A program made the position numbers and the translations under genes. Shown here piece by piece: positions 6,209-14,852 of a stretch of 64,000 nucleotides of DNA (the first letter of the stretch is position 1; every line of letters starts with the position of its first letter). Source of the DNA: a virus; IMG/VR virus record IMGVR_UViG_3300021197_001995, positions 1 through 64,000 of that record; one strand, 5' to 3'. Under the pieces are notes generated by a model that was not told where the DNA came from, ran no database searches, and saw nothing but the letters and a program-made list of their open reading frames with translations.

Positions 6209-6994
6209 ATGACAAACGAAATAAGAAGAATAAGCTTTTCAGAGTTAAAGAACTGGAAAGAGTGTCCGCACCGGCATAAACTAATTTATGTTGATAAACT
6301 CCCATACTTTTCAGGCAACGAGTACACTGCATTCGGAACTGCTATTCACGCAGTTTGCGAAGAGTTGGTTCCTGATAATTCGAGAAATGCTATGGAAATC
6401 TTTGAAACCAGCTTTTTAAAAGAATTGATTCAACTTAAAAGAGATGGTCATGAGTTAAACAAGAGCATGATAACGGACATGAGAAAACAGGCCAAGCCGA
6501 TTTGTGAACAACTGGTGCCTGCAGTAAAAGAATATTTCGGAGAGTTTGACGTCGTATCTGTAGAAGAGCCTCTATTGGAGGACATGTCAGACATAGAATC
6601 TTATGGAAAGAAATTCAAGGGATTCATTGACATGGTAATTAAGACCCCAGATGGCAAACACCACATCATTGATTGGAAGACTTGCTCGTGGGGCTGGGGT
6701 AACGATAAGAAGTCTGCTCCAATGACCACCTATCAACTAACTTACTATAAAAACTACTTTTCAAAAAAGCATAACATTGATCCAAAGGACATAGAAACTT
6801 ACTTTGTACTGTTAAAGAGGACAGCAAAGAAAGAAAACATCGAAACAGTAAAGGTAACTTCAGGCCCAAAGAAAACAACAAATGCCTTAAAAGTTCTACA
6901 GAACGCTGTTATAAATATTGAAAAAGGTATTAGCATCAAAAATCGCCTATCTTGCAAATATTGCAAGTTTCACAACACAGAGCATTGCACATGA
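6209..6994 (+). CDS. Cas4/AddB-like PD-(D/E)XK nuclease with Fe-S cysteines
   Basis: 261 residues. Active-site residues are in RecB-family order: His47 (GTAIHAV), Asp141 (GFIDMVI), Asp155 and Lys157 (IIDWKT), then a QxxxY-type motif YQLTYY (175-180). Cys19 (KECP) with Cys249, Cys252 and Cys260 makes the four-cysteine pattern that holds a 4Fe-4S cluster in Cas4 and AddB. No other CRISPR component is present, so a role in phage recombination or DNA-end processing is more likely than spacer acquisition. A TATAAATA octamer (6910-6917) lies inside its 3' end, upstream of the sugar island. The stop overlaps the first glycosyltransferase (ATGA). Confidence 0.85.
   Translation: MTNEIRRISFSELKNWKECPHRHKLIYVDKLPYFSGNEYTAFGTAIHAVCEELVPDNSRNAMEIFETSFLKELIQLKRDGHELNKSMITDMRKQAKPICEQLVPAVKEYFGEFDVVSVEEPLLEDMSDIESYGKKFKGFIDMVIKTPDGKHHIIDWKTCSWGWGNDKKSAPMTTYQLTYYKNYFSKKHNIDPKDIETYFVLLKRTAKKENIETVKVTSGPKKTTNALKVLQNAVINIEKGISIKNRLSCKYCKFHNTEHCT
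6910..6917 (+). promoter_or_regulatory. Possible late promoter octamer before the sugar island
   Basis: TATAAATA inside the nuclease gene, 74 bases before the first glycosyltransferase ATG. It is well placed to drive the island late, but it is a single octamer match inside coding sequence and may be chance. Confidence 0.25.
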
Positions 6995-8244
6995 CAGAGA
7001 AAAAGAAAATTTTAATAATCGCGGATTCACCATTAGCTCCATCGGGAGTAGGCACTCAAACCAGATACATGATCGAAGGCCTTCTAAAAACTGGAAAGTA
7101 CCAGTTCCTTTGTCTTGCGGGTGCCATCAAACATAACGACTACAGAGTACATGCTGTCTCGCCGTATGAAGAAGATTGGTTAATTAAACCAGTAGATGGT
7201 TATGGAGATCCAAACACGATTAGGGCAGTACTCAGAGATTACAAGCCTGATCTTTTGTGGTTCATGACTGATCCTAGATTTTACGTTTGGCTCTGGGGCG
7301 TAGAGAACGAAGTTAGGGTTAATTGTCCGATGGTGTATTATCACGTTTGGGATAACTACCCCTACCCGATGTACAATGAAGACTTTTATAACTCAAATGA
7401 TGTAGTGTGCACGATAAGCAAGGTAACCGATGACATTGTTCGAACCGTCGCTCCAAATGTAGAATGTGTAAGGATTCCTCATACGGTCGACACAGACATC
7501 TTCAAAAAGATGCCAAACGATTCTGAAGAAGTAAGAAAGACAATTCTTGGAGACTCCGAAGATAAGTTGATTTTCTTTTGGAATAATCGCAATGCCAGGA
7601 GGAAACAGTCGGGTACACTTATTTATTGGTTCAAGGAATTCCTGGACAAGGTTGGCTACGACAAGGCAATGCTCCTTATGCACACTGAACCGAACGATCC
7701 AAACGGCCAGGACTTGCAATCAATTGTTTCGCGATTGGGTCTATCTAAAGAGAACTTGGCGTTTTCAACTACGAAACTCCCACCACCAGGCCTGGCAAAA
7801 ATCTATGCAGCAGTTGATTGTACCATAAACATTTCAGATGCGGAAGGCTTCGGCCTAGCAACTTTGGAGTCTCTAGCTACAGAAACACCGATCATAGTTA
7901 CTATGACCGGTGGACTACAAGAGCAGGTTACAGATGGCAAAGAATGGTTTGGGTACGGCATTGACCCTTCATCAAAGTCTGTAATCGGCTCACAGGATGT
8001 ACCATACATTCACGAGGACAGAATAAATAAGGATGATTTTCTTTTAGCTTTAACTAATTTTTACCAATTAACAAAAGAGCAAAGAGACGATCTCGGCCGA
8101 AAAGGCAGGCAGCACGTGCTAGATAACTATAGCTTGGATCAATATAATCGACTATGGGAAGAAACGATAGAAAGAACAATAGAGCACCATGGTTCTTGGG
8201 AAGATAGAAAAAATTATAAAAGTTGGACAATGGAGGAGTTATGA
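6991..8244 (+). CDS. Glycosyltransferase, GT4/GT-B fold
   Basis: 417 residues. The N-terminal Rossmann half begins ILIIADSPLAPSGVGTQTRY, with the glycine loop that binds the acceptor or donor. The C-terminal half has the GT4 donor-binding block SDAEGFGLATLESLATETP (E-x7-E). It transfers a sugar from a nucleotide donor to a polysaccharide or protein. The start is ATG at 6991, which overlaps the nuclease stop; an upstream in-frame ATG at 6952 would add 13 residues from the nuclease tail and is less likely. It is the first gene of the sugar island. Confidence 0.85.
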   Translation: MTEKKKILIIADSPLAPSGVGTQTRYMIEGLLKTGKYQFLCLAGAIKHNDYRVHAVSPYEEDWLIKPVDGYGDPNTIRAVLRDYKPDLLWFMTDPRFYVWLWGVENEVRVNCPMVYYHVWDNYPYPMYNEDFYNSNDVVCTISKVTDDIVRTVAPNVECVRIPHTVDTDIFKKMPNDSEEVRKTILGDSEDKLIFFWNNRNARRKQSGTLIYWFKEFLDKVGYDKAMLLMHTEPNDPNGQDLQSIVSRLGLSKENLAFSTTKLPPPGLAKIYAAVDCTINISDAEGFGLATLESLATETPIIVTMTGGLQEQVTDGKEWFGYGIDPSSKSVIGSQDVPYIHEDRINKDDFLLALTNFYQLTKEQRDDLGRKGRQHVLDNYSLDQYNRLWEETIERTIEHHGSWEDRKNYKSWTMEEL

Positions 8245-9518
8245 AGAGGATTTTATTAGAAGCACCAATCTTAACCAGATCTGGTTACGGAGAGCACTCT
8301 AGACTAGTATTCAGATCACTTAGCACTTTGGAGGGTGTACTCGTGTGCACCAACCCTTTAAATTGGGGAGCCACTAGTTGGATGACTAAAGATTCCGAAG
8401 AAAGAACTCTGATAGAAGAATCGATCTCGAACTATCAGAGAGTAGTGACAGAGGCGAATCAACAAGGGCAAGGGCCAGCTTTCGATGCACAGGTTTTCAT
8501 CGGTATACCTAACGAATTTGAAAAGAAAGCAAGTTACTCTGTATGCATCACCGCCGGCATAGAAACAGATAGAGTATCTCCATCTTGGCTTGCACAAACT
8601 TACCGCGGCATTGACAAGATTGTAGTACCTTCTGAACATGCTAAATCCGGCTTTATAAAAACTTCATACGCAGTAGAAAACCAGAAAACACAAACATCAA
8701 CAGTGTTAGAATGTAACTGCCCAGTGGAAGTAGTACCCTATCCGGTAAAGAATGTCGAGTCTTCACAACTAGATCTAGACATAACTACTAAATTTAATTT
8801 CCTTTCAGTCGCTCTTCTCGGCGCCCGCAAAAACTTAGAGAACATGATTATATGGTTCCTGGATGAATTTGAGAACGATGATGTGGGTATGATTGTCAAA
8901 ACCGGCCACACCGGCGGATCAATAATTGATAAGTCAAGAACAAGAAAACATCTAAAATCGATAATTGAGAAAAAAGATAGAAAATGTAAAGTATATCTTT
9001 TGCATGGAGACCTGACGGAGTCTGAAGTTCACTCTCTGTATAATCGAGATGACATACATGCCTACGTCAACCTGGCTCATGGAGAAGGTTATGGACTACC
9101 TATCTTCGAAGCGGCATACTCAGGCATGCCTGTACTTGCCACCGACTGGTCCGGACATTTAGACTTTCTAACTGCACCATACAAAGAGGGCGGAAAAGAG
9201 AAAATTAAGAAATTGTTTTGTAAGGTTAATTATGATCTGAGAAAAGTACAAGACCATGCAAAATGGAAAGACATTATTGAAGAAGAAAGCTTTTGGGCCT
9301 ATCCAAGAGAATCTTCGTACAAATCACAGTTAAGGTCTATGATAAAAAATTATGGTATGTACAAGAGTTGGGCCCGCAGCTTAAAAGAGACTCTGTTAGT
9401 AACTCACAGTAGCGATAAAATAATGAACATGATGGTGGAAGCACTGGGCGTCCAACCAGAAAAACCAGAAGTTATTGACTGGATGAACATGCAGCAAGAA
9501 GTCGAAGTTATTGGATGA
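8241..9518 (+). CDS. Glycosyltransferase, GT4/GT-B fold
   Basis: 425 residues. It begins MKRILLEAPILTRSGYGEHS, with a glycine-rich loop like its upstream neighbour. The donor site is HGEGYGLPIFEAAYSGMPV, a standard GT4 E-x7-E block. The ATG at 8241 overlaps the previous stop and follows GGAGG at 8232-8236. The two adjacent GT4 enzymes diverge strongly, so they probably make different linkages in one glycan. Confidence 0.83.
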   Translation: MKRILLEAPILTRSGYGEHSRLVFRSLSTLEGVLVCTNPLNWGATSWMTKDSEERTLIEESISNYQRVVTEANQQGQGPAFDAQVFIGIPNEFEKKASYSVCITAGIETDRVSPSWLAQTYRGIDKIVVPSEHAKSGFIKTSYAVENQKTQTSTVLECNCPVEVVPYPVKNVESSQLDLDITTKFNFLSVALLGARKNLENMIIWFLDEFENDDVGMIVKTGHTGGSIIDKSRTRKHLKSIIEKKDRKCKVYLLHGDLTESEVHSLYNRDDIHAYVNLAHGEGYGLPIFEAAYSGMPVLATDWSGHLDFLTAPYKEGGKEKIKKLFCKVNYDLRKVQDHAKWKDIIEEESFWAYPRESSYKSQLRSMIKNYGMYKSWARSLKETLLVTHSSDKIMNMMVEALGVQPEKPEVIDWMNMQQEVEVIG

Positions 9519-11161
9519 AGGATCTGACATTCGTATCTGACTTCTTCCTGGAAGACGGAGTCCTAGGCGGAGCGGAGCTTTACAACCACAACTTACTACA
9601 GGAATTAAAAACCAAATACAACATCACCAGAGTAAGATCCCACCTCGTCGACGGTACCCTACTAAATGACAGAAAGAACTCTACCTTCATAGTATCAAAT
9701 TTCATGAACCTCACGGGCCCCATGAAAGAAATACTGAAATCACTAGACTACATAATACTAGAACACGACCATAAGTATGTAGCTACAAACGATCCATCTA
9801 AATTCGTAAACATGATAGCTCCACGAAGCCAGGTAATAAACCAAGAGTTTTTTCATAAGGCAAGAGCAGTTTTGTGCCAGAGTAAGATTCACGCAGAGGT
9901 GCTGCAAAAGAATCTTTTGTTAGATAGGGTTGTAAACCTTTCATGTAACTTGTGGTCAAATGAACAGCTTGAACTGCTAAATTCCTTCACAAATAGCGAA
10001 AAAAAGACAGAATATGCCTATTTGCAGTCCGGAAACCGCAACAAAGGCATGCATGCAGCAGTAAAGTTTTGTAAAGATAATCAAATTTCTGCCTATCCAA
10101 TACCTAATTTGCCTCAAAAACAGTTCTTCAAGGAGTTATCTGGGGTCGAAAAGTTGATCTTTTTTCCACAATGGCTTGAATCATTTAACCGTCTGGTCGT
10201 CGAGGCCAAGATTCTTGGTTGTAAGATCGTCACGAACAAGCTTTTGGGCGTTGCTAGCGAGAAATGGTTCCGAGAAACAAAGGCAGAGGACCTAATTGCC
10301 ACACTGAGAGAGAAGAGAAATGGGGTATTGGGTGTGATTACTACGTTTATCGAAGGTAATGAGACGAAAGAGTTGTTTATTGACCCAATAAAAGTACCAA
10401 AAATCACAATTATTACCTCACTTTACAAGGCAAGCGCATACATAGAGAATTTTATGAAAAACATAACGTCTCAAACCGTCTTTGATAAGTGTGAACTGTT
10501 GATTCTCGACGCGAATTCTCCGGACGGGGAATACGAATCGTGTATAAAAGGCTATGAAGACAGGTTTTCAAACATAAAATACACCAAACTACCAACTAGA
10601 GTTGGAGTACAAGAGACTATGAACCTTGGCATAGAGATGTCGACAGGTGAAATACTAACAATTGCAAATGTCGACGACCTGAGGTTACCAACTCAGTTAG
10701 AGGAAATGTCAAAGCTGCTAGCAGTCGATGAAGATTGCGACCTAGTATATTCAGATTGCCATGAGGTAGATCAGATAGTGTCAGATGTGTCTAATTTTAG
10801 AAGTAAAAGAATGTATGAACACTCTAGACTTGAGTTTTCCAAAGAGAACATGATAAAATGTTTACCTGGGCCAATGCCAATGTGGCGCAAATCGATACAT
10901 AAGGATTTGGGAAACTTCGACACCACTCTCAAGTACGCTGCAGATTGGGACATGTGGTTAAGAGCGGTAAGATCAGGATGCAAATTTAAAAAATTTGAAA
11001 AAGCTCTTGGTTTGTATTATAATAACCCGAAAGGTCTTTCAACTTCGCAATCCAACAGTAAAGAAAGATTCGAAGAAGAAAAATTGATCTTCAACCGAAA
11101 CAAGGACATCTTTGGCAAAAGTGTGGCCCAGACCTTTGAAGGATATTTTAATGGAAGCTAA
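9515..11161 (+). CDS. Two-domain glycosyltransferase (GT-B-like plus GT2)
   Basis: 548 residues. Residues 1-290 look like a degenerate GT-B enzyme (GGAELYNHNLL near the N-terminus; FPQWLESFNRLVVEAKILG replaces the donor E-x7-E block). From about residue 295 a GT2/GT-A domain begins (PKITIITSLYKASAYIENFM) with ILDANSPDG and the metal-binding acidic motif NVDDLR near 385. One protein could therefore add two sugars in sequence. ATGA overlaps on the 5' side and a 11-base overlap on the 3' side keep it in the operon. Confidence 0.82.
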   Translation: MKDLTFVSDFFLEDGVLGGAELYNHNLLQELKTKYNITRVRSHLVDGTLLNDRKNSTFIVSNFMNLTGPMKEILKSLDYIILEHDHKYVATNDPSKFVNMIAPRSQVINQEFFHKARAVLCQSKIHAEVLQKNLLLDRVVNLSCNLWSNEQLELLNSFTNSEKKTEYAYLQSGNRNKGMHAAVKFCKDNQISAYPIPNLPQKQFFKELSGVEKLIFFPQWLESFNRLVVEAKILGCKIVTNKLLGVASEKWFRETKAEDLIATLREKRNGVLGVITTFIEGNETKELFIDPIKVPKITIITSLYKASAYIENFMKNITSQTVFDKCELLILDANSPDGEYESCIKGYEDRFSNIKYTKLPTRVGVQETMNLGIEMSTGEILTIANVDDLRLPTQLEEMSKLLAVDEDCDLVYSDCHEVDQIVSDVSNFRSKRMYEHSRLEFSKENMIKCLPGPMPMWRKSIHKDLGNFDTTLKYAADWDMWLRAVRSGCKFKKFEKALGLYYNNPKGLSTSQSNSKERFEEEKLIFNRNKDIFGKSVAQTFEGYFNGS

Positions 11162-12173
11162 AAAATTTTTAATTATTGATTCAAGACCCTATGGATTGTT
11201 TTCAATTTTCTTGCATACTGTTGACAACATAATGTGGGCGAAAGAAAACGATTACGTCCCGGTAGTGCGTTGGGGCCCTGGCCGAACAGATGTTAACTTA
11301 AACAGACCTGGAGCCGAAAAAGCCACACAGCTAGGCAACCCTGTTCATGTTGGAGATTCTCCAAACTTTTCTACTTCAGCGAAAAATTCAGAAAAGTCTC
11401 CCTGTCTGTACGCAGATACATCCAAAGCGTTAAGTCCAACTTATTCATGCTGGGAGCATTTTTTTGAAAAGGTGTCAAGTACAAGTCTCTCGTCAGCCCT
11501 CGCCGGCACTTACGAAGAATCGGACATTTTCCAGGTTGGGTTTCATGACCTCGACCCCGCTACACTGAATGATAAATTCTTAATCTACAATTTACATAGC
11601 TACACACCACTGAACCTGTGGACCCACTGTTATTTAAACAGCGATGGCTTGTTGCAACACAGGAGGAAAGTTGGAGAAATTATTAGAGAGTCAATACACC
11701 CGACAAAACAGATCACGACCATGGTCGAGAGCTTCGCAAGAGAACATTTTTCCAATAACATGATTGGAGTACACATAAGAGGCACAGATAAAGCCTCTGA
11801 GTCGAAGATAGGCCAACGTCCAACGATTACCATAGAAGACTATCTAGCGAAGCTTAGACGCCTTATAAGCAAGAACCCTGAAGCCACTCTGTTTATTGCT
11901 TCTGATAATAACGAATCAATAAAAGTGATTTTTGAAACCTTCCCAAAGAACAAAAAAGTAGTATACACTTGTACTAGGATGTCGACATATGACTCCGTAG
12001 TACCTGTATGCTTGACTGAGGCTGCTAGCGCGCAGCTTGGCCAAGAAGCTTTGATAGATTGCCTATTGTTATCCAAGTGCGATAATTTAGTGTGCACTGA
12101 TTCCAACCTGGCCGCGGCCGCGGCATACTTCAACCCCGAGTCTAAGATAGAATTCGTAAACATAAAGGAATAA
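11151..12173 (+). CDS. Fucosyltransferase-like protein, copy 1
   Basis: 340 residues. IGVHIRGTDK (205-214) matches the GDP-fucose-binding HxRxTD block of NodZ/FUT8-type and O-fucosyltransferases. The N-terminus FLIIDSRPYGLFSIFLHT is nearly identical to the next gene, so the two are tandem paralogues. The ATG at 11151 lies inside the previous gene, with GAAGGA upstream; an earlier in-frame ATG at 11112 lacks support. GDP-mannose 4,6-dehydratase at 17380 makes the precursor of GDP-fucose, which fits. The acceptor is unknown. Confidence 0.72.
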   Translation: MEAKKFLIIDSRPYGLFSIFLHTVDNIMWAKENDYVPVVRWGPGRTDVNLNRPGAEKATQLGNPVHVGDSPNFSTSAKNSEKSPCLYADTSKALSPTYSCWEHFFEKVSSTSLSSALAGTYEESDIFQVGFHDLDPATLNDKFLIYNLHSYTPLNLWTHCYLNSDGLLQHRRKVGEIIRESIHPTKQITTMVESFAREHFSNNMIGVHIRGTDKASESKIGQRPTITIEDYLAKLRRLISKNPEATLFIASDNNESIKVIFETFPKNKKVVYTCTRMSTYDSVVPVCLTEAASAQLGQEALIDCLLLSKCDNLVCTDSNLAAAAAYFNPESKIEFVNIKE

Positions 12174-12174
12174 A

Positions 12175-13221
12175 ATGAATACAGATAATAGGTTTTTAAT
12201 AATAGATTCAAGGCCTTATGGTCTTTTTTCCATTTTTCTTCATACAATAGATAACATTAAATGGGCAAAAGACAACGGGTACATCCCTGTGGTGCGTTGG
12301 GGCCCTGGCCGCCGAGACCCTAACCACGGAAGACCGGGAGTGAGAGAATACTTCGAAACTAGCGACGCGACAGTTTTGGATAAGAACAACTTCTTAAAAG
12401 AATCAACCGCGGACTCATACAATAACACACCTGGGATGAAACACTGCCAAAACCTTTACTGGTCAAAAGAGGGATGGAACGGGTCGACCAATCCGTGGAA
12501 CTACTATTTTGAACCACTTAATCCTCACACCATCTCAGAAGCAGAAGCTTCGGAGAATGACGTAGCAGACATTTTTATGGTCGGCGAACTCGATGATAAT
12601 CTCGAAAACAAGTTTCTAATTAAAAGTGTTTGTACATATGAGCCGCTAGCTTTATGGGACATACTTGGAACTGACCTTGAGCAAGTACACAGGACAGCAG
12701 TATTCGAAGTGATAGACGACAATGTGAAGATAAGAAAAGAAACATCAGCAAAGATAGAAAACTTTTATAAGGAGCATTTTATACAAGGTCAAAGGGTTTT
12801 AGCGGTTCATGTAAGAGGAACAGATAAAAAGATGGAGTACCCTCATAAAGCTCTGCCCATTTCAGCATATTTGAATGCGATAAAATCTTATTTAGATAGT
12901 ACAAAAGAAAAAGTAAGCTTATACATCGCTTCCGACAACAATGAAGCAATAGGTGAGATAATATCAAACTTTAATAAAGAAGTAGAGAAGGTGATAGTGT
13001 ACCCGTCAGTTCGAATGCCCAAATATTTTTCCAAAGATCCAATTTGCTTAACTTCAGCAACTGGCCCGGGCCATGGAGAAGAAGTGTTAATAGAAACAAA
13101 GTTGCTCTCAAGATGCAATCACATTATTTGCACAGATTCGAATGTTGCAGCTGCAGCAATTTACATGAATCCAGAAATGACTGTAGATTACTTAAACCGG
13201 AGTTACGGCAAAAGAGGGTAG
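12175..13221 (+). CDS. Fucosyltransferase-like protein, copy 2
   Basis: 348 residues and a tandem paralogue of the preceding gene. Shared blocks include FLIIDSRPYGLFSIFLHT, VVRWGPGR, VHVRGTDK (211-218, with Arg214 the expected donor-phosphate contact) and CTDSNVAAAA near the end. The central 100 residues diverge more than the ends, which is where acceptor specificity might lie. The ATG is one base after the upstream stop. Confidence 0.72.
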   Translation: MNTDNRFLIIDSRPYGLFSIFLHTIDNIKWAKDNGYIPVVRWGPGRRDPNHGRPGVREYFETSDATVLDKNNFLKESTADSYNNTPGMKHCQNLYWSKEGWNGSTNPWNYYFEPLNPHTISEAEASENDVADIFMVGELDDNLENKFLIKSVCTYEPLALWDILGTDLEQVHRTAVFEVIDDNVKIRKETSAKIENFYKEHFIQGQRVLAVHVRGTDKKMEYPHKALPISAYLNAIKSYLDSTKEKVSLYIASDNNEAIGEIISNFNKEVEKVIVYPSVRMPKYFSKDPICLTSATGPGHGEEVLIETKLLSRCNHIICTDSNVAAAAIYMNPEMTVDYLNRSYGKRG

Positions 13222-13225
13222 CGTA

Positions 13226-13972
13226 GTGAACAAAGAAACAAAAGAAATAAGAAGAATGATCCTTGAGACTTCGCACAACGCCCAAGCAGGCCACATGCCG
13301 TCGGCAATGTCAATCGTAGAAATTGTTTATACAATCTATAAAGATATAAGAGATGAAGACGTTTTCATACTCAGCAAAGGCCATGGCTGTTTGGCATTGT
13401 ATTCGGTATTCGCAAAGATGGGAATAATTCCAAAAGAAGAATTGAATACATTTTGCAAATACGATAGCCGGCTCGGAGGACATCCTCACTCTGGAAAGAT
13501 GAAAGAGATTTATTCTTCTTCTGGCTCCCTTGGCCATGGCCTACCGATGGCTGTAGGTGTTGCATTAGCAAAAAAGATAAGCAATTGCCCGGGCAGAGTG
13601 TTTTGCTTAATCGGCGACGGGGAGTCAAACGAAGGAACAATCTGGGAATCGTTCTTATTAGCTAACAATCTCAATCTAGATAACCTGGTTTGCTTGGTGG
13701 ATGACAACAACTCACAGGCAAGATCTTTACCCATGGAAGCAATCGAAAAAAAGATAGAGCAATTCGGATGGTCTGTAAAAACGTGCAATGGTCATGATCA
13801 AAAAGAAATAAAATTAAAACTGAAGAAACAAGATAGCCCGCTGTGTCTGGTGTGTAAAACAATAAAAGGAAAAGGCTTCCGGTCAATGGAAGACAACATG
13901 TTCGCTTGGCACCATGGCCCCCCAAGCGACGATCAGCTTAAAATTTTGCTAAAGGAGCTTGAAGATGCGTAA
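13226..13972 (+). CDS. Transketolase-like N-terminal (thiamine-diphosphate-binding) subunit
   Basis: 248 residues. It carries the TPP and Mg site GDGESNEGTIWE (130-141) with NN at 161-162, plus AGH (21-23), KGHG (51-54) and LGHG (102-105), which supply catalytic and substrate-contact histidines. The GTG at 13226 follows GAGGG. Its partner half is encoded by the next gene and overlaps by eight bases. In split transketolases the two halves associate to form the active site. In a sugar island the pair might transfer a two-carbon ketol unit to a nucleotide sugar, or supply pentose phosphates; neither is proven. Confidence 0.88.
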   Translation: MNKETKEIRRMILETSHNAQAGHMPSAMSIVEIVYTIYKDIRDEDVFILSKGHGCLALYSVFAKMGIIPKEELNTFCKYDSRLGGHPHSGKMKEIYSSSGSLGHGLPMAVGVALAKKISNCPGRVFCLIGDGESNEGTIWESFLLANNLNLDNLVCLVDDNNSQARSLPMEAIEKKIEQFGWSVKTCNGHDQKEIKLKLKKQDSPLCLVCKTIKGKGFRSMEDNMFAWHHGPPSDDQLKILLKELEDA

Positions 13973-14852
13973 AAGATTTGCAGAAAATCTAATTTCTCTT
14001 GCAGAGAAAGATGATAAGCTTGTGGTTTTAATTGGAGACATAAGCCACTACCTCTTAAAAGAATTTGAAGAAAGGTACCCAGACAGGTTTTACAACACGG
14101 GTATCTGCGAGCAATCTATGGTCAGCATGGCAGCAGGGTTAGCCTCACAGGGCTTCAGACCCGTCGTGCATACCATCGCCCCGTTTTGTGTTGAACGAGC
14201 CTTTGAGCAGATAAAGATAGACTTGTGCTACCAGAACTTAGATGTGACCATAGTATCTGTTGGTTCGTCATTTGATTACGCACACCTAGGATGCACTCAT
14301 CATTGCTATGAAGACATCTCGATTTTAAGATCCTTGCCAAACATCGATTTGTTCATTCCAGGGAACTCTGACGAGTTCACTTCTTTGATGCTTTCTTCTT
14401 GGTCCAACGGCCGACCCAAGTACTTTAAATTGTCAAAAGATGAACACACTCAAGAGACGAAGGTTAAACCTTATGAGTGCCAGGTATTAAACGCGGGGAA
14501 AGCTGCAACCGCAATCTTTGTAACAGGGCATCTACTACAAGAAGTTATGAAGATCCCAAACATAAAAAACTATACAGTAGTTTATAGCCCTACAATCGAA
14601 CCATTATCTAAGAGAGCTCAGGATTTAATCGCAGAAGTAGTGAGAACGCACAGTAAGGTTGTCACTGTTGAGGAGAACTCTACCATCGGAGCTTTTGGTG
14701 ACAAAATAAATGATATAGCGATGAACTACAATCATCCGATTTTAAATAAAAAAATAGGAATACCTAGACTCTTTTGCGACAACTATGGAACTGCTACTGA
14801 ACACCGTCAAGTTTTAGGTCTAACATCATTAGAAATAGAGAAGAAATTATGA
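13965..14852 (+). CDS. Transketolase-like C-terminal (pyrimidine-binding) subunit
   Basis: 295 residues. NTGICEQSMVSMAAGLA holds the conserved Glu49 that activates the TPP aminopyrimidine ring. The second half resembles the transketolase C-terminal domain (VVTVEENSTIGAFGDKI). The ATG at 13965 has AAGGAG upstream inside the previous gene. Both halves keep their key residues, so the enzyme should be active. Length and organisation match the two-gene transketolases found in archaea and in some polysaccharide clusters. Confidence 0.87.
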   Translation: MRKRFAENLISLAEKDDKLVVLIGDISHYLLKEFEERYPDRFYNTGICEQSMVSMAAGLASQGFRPVVHTIAPFCVERAFEQIKIDLCYQNLDVTIVSVGSSFDYAHLGCTHHCYEDISILRSLPNIDLFIPGNSDEFTSLMLSSWSNGRPKYFKLSKDEHTQETKVKPYECQVLNAGKAATAIFVTGHLLQEVMKIPNIKNYTVVYSPTIEPLSKRAQDLIAEVVRTHSKVVTVEENSTIGAFGDKINDIAMNYNHPILNKKIGIPRLFCDNYGTATEHRQVLGLTSLEIEKKL

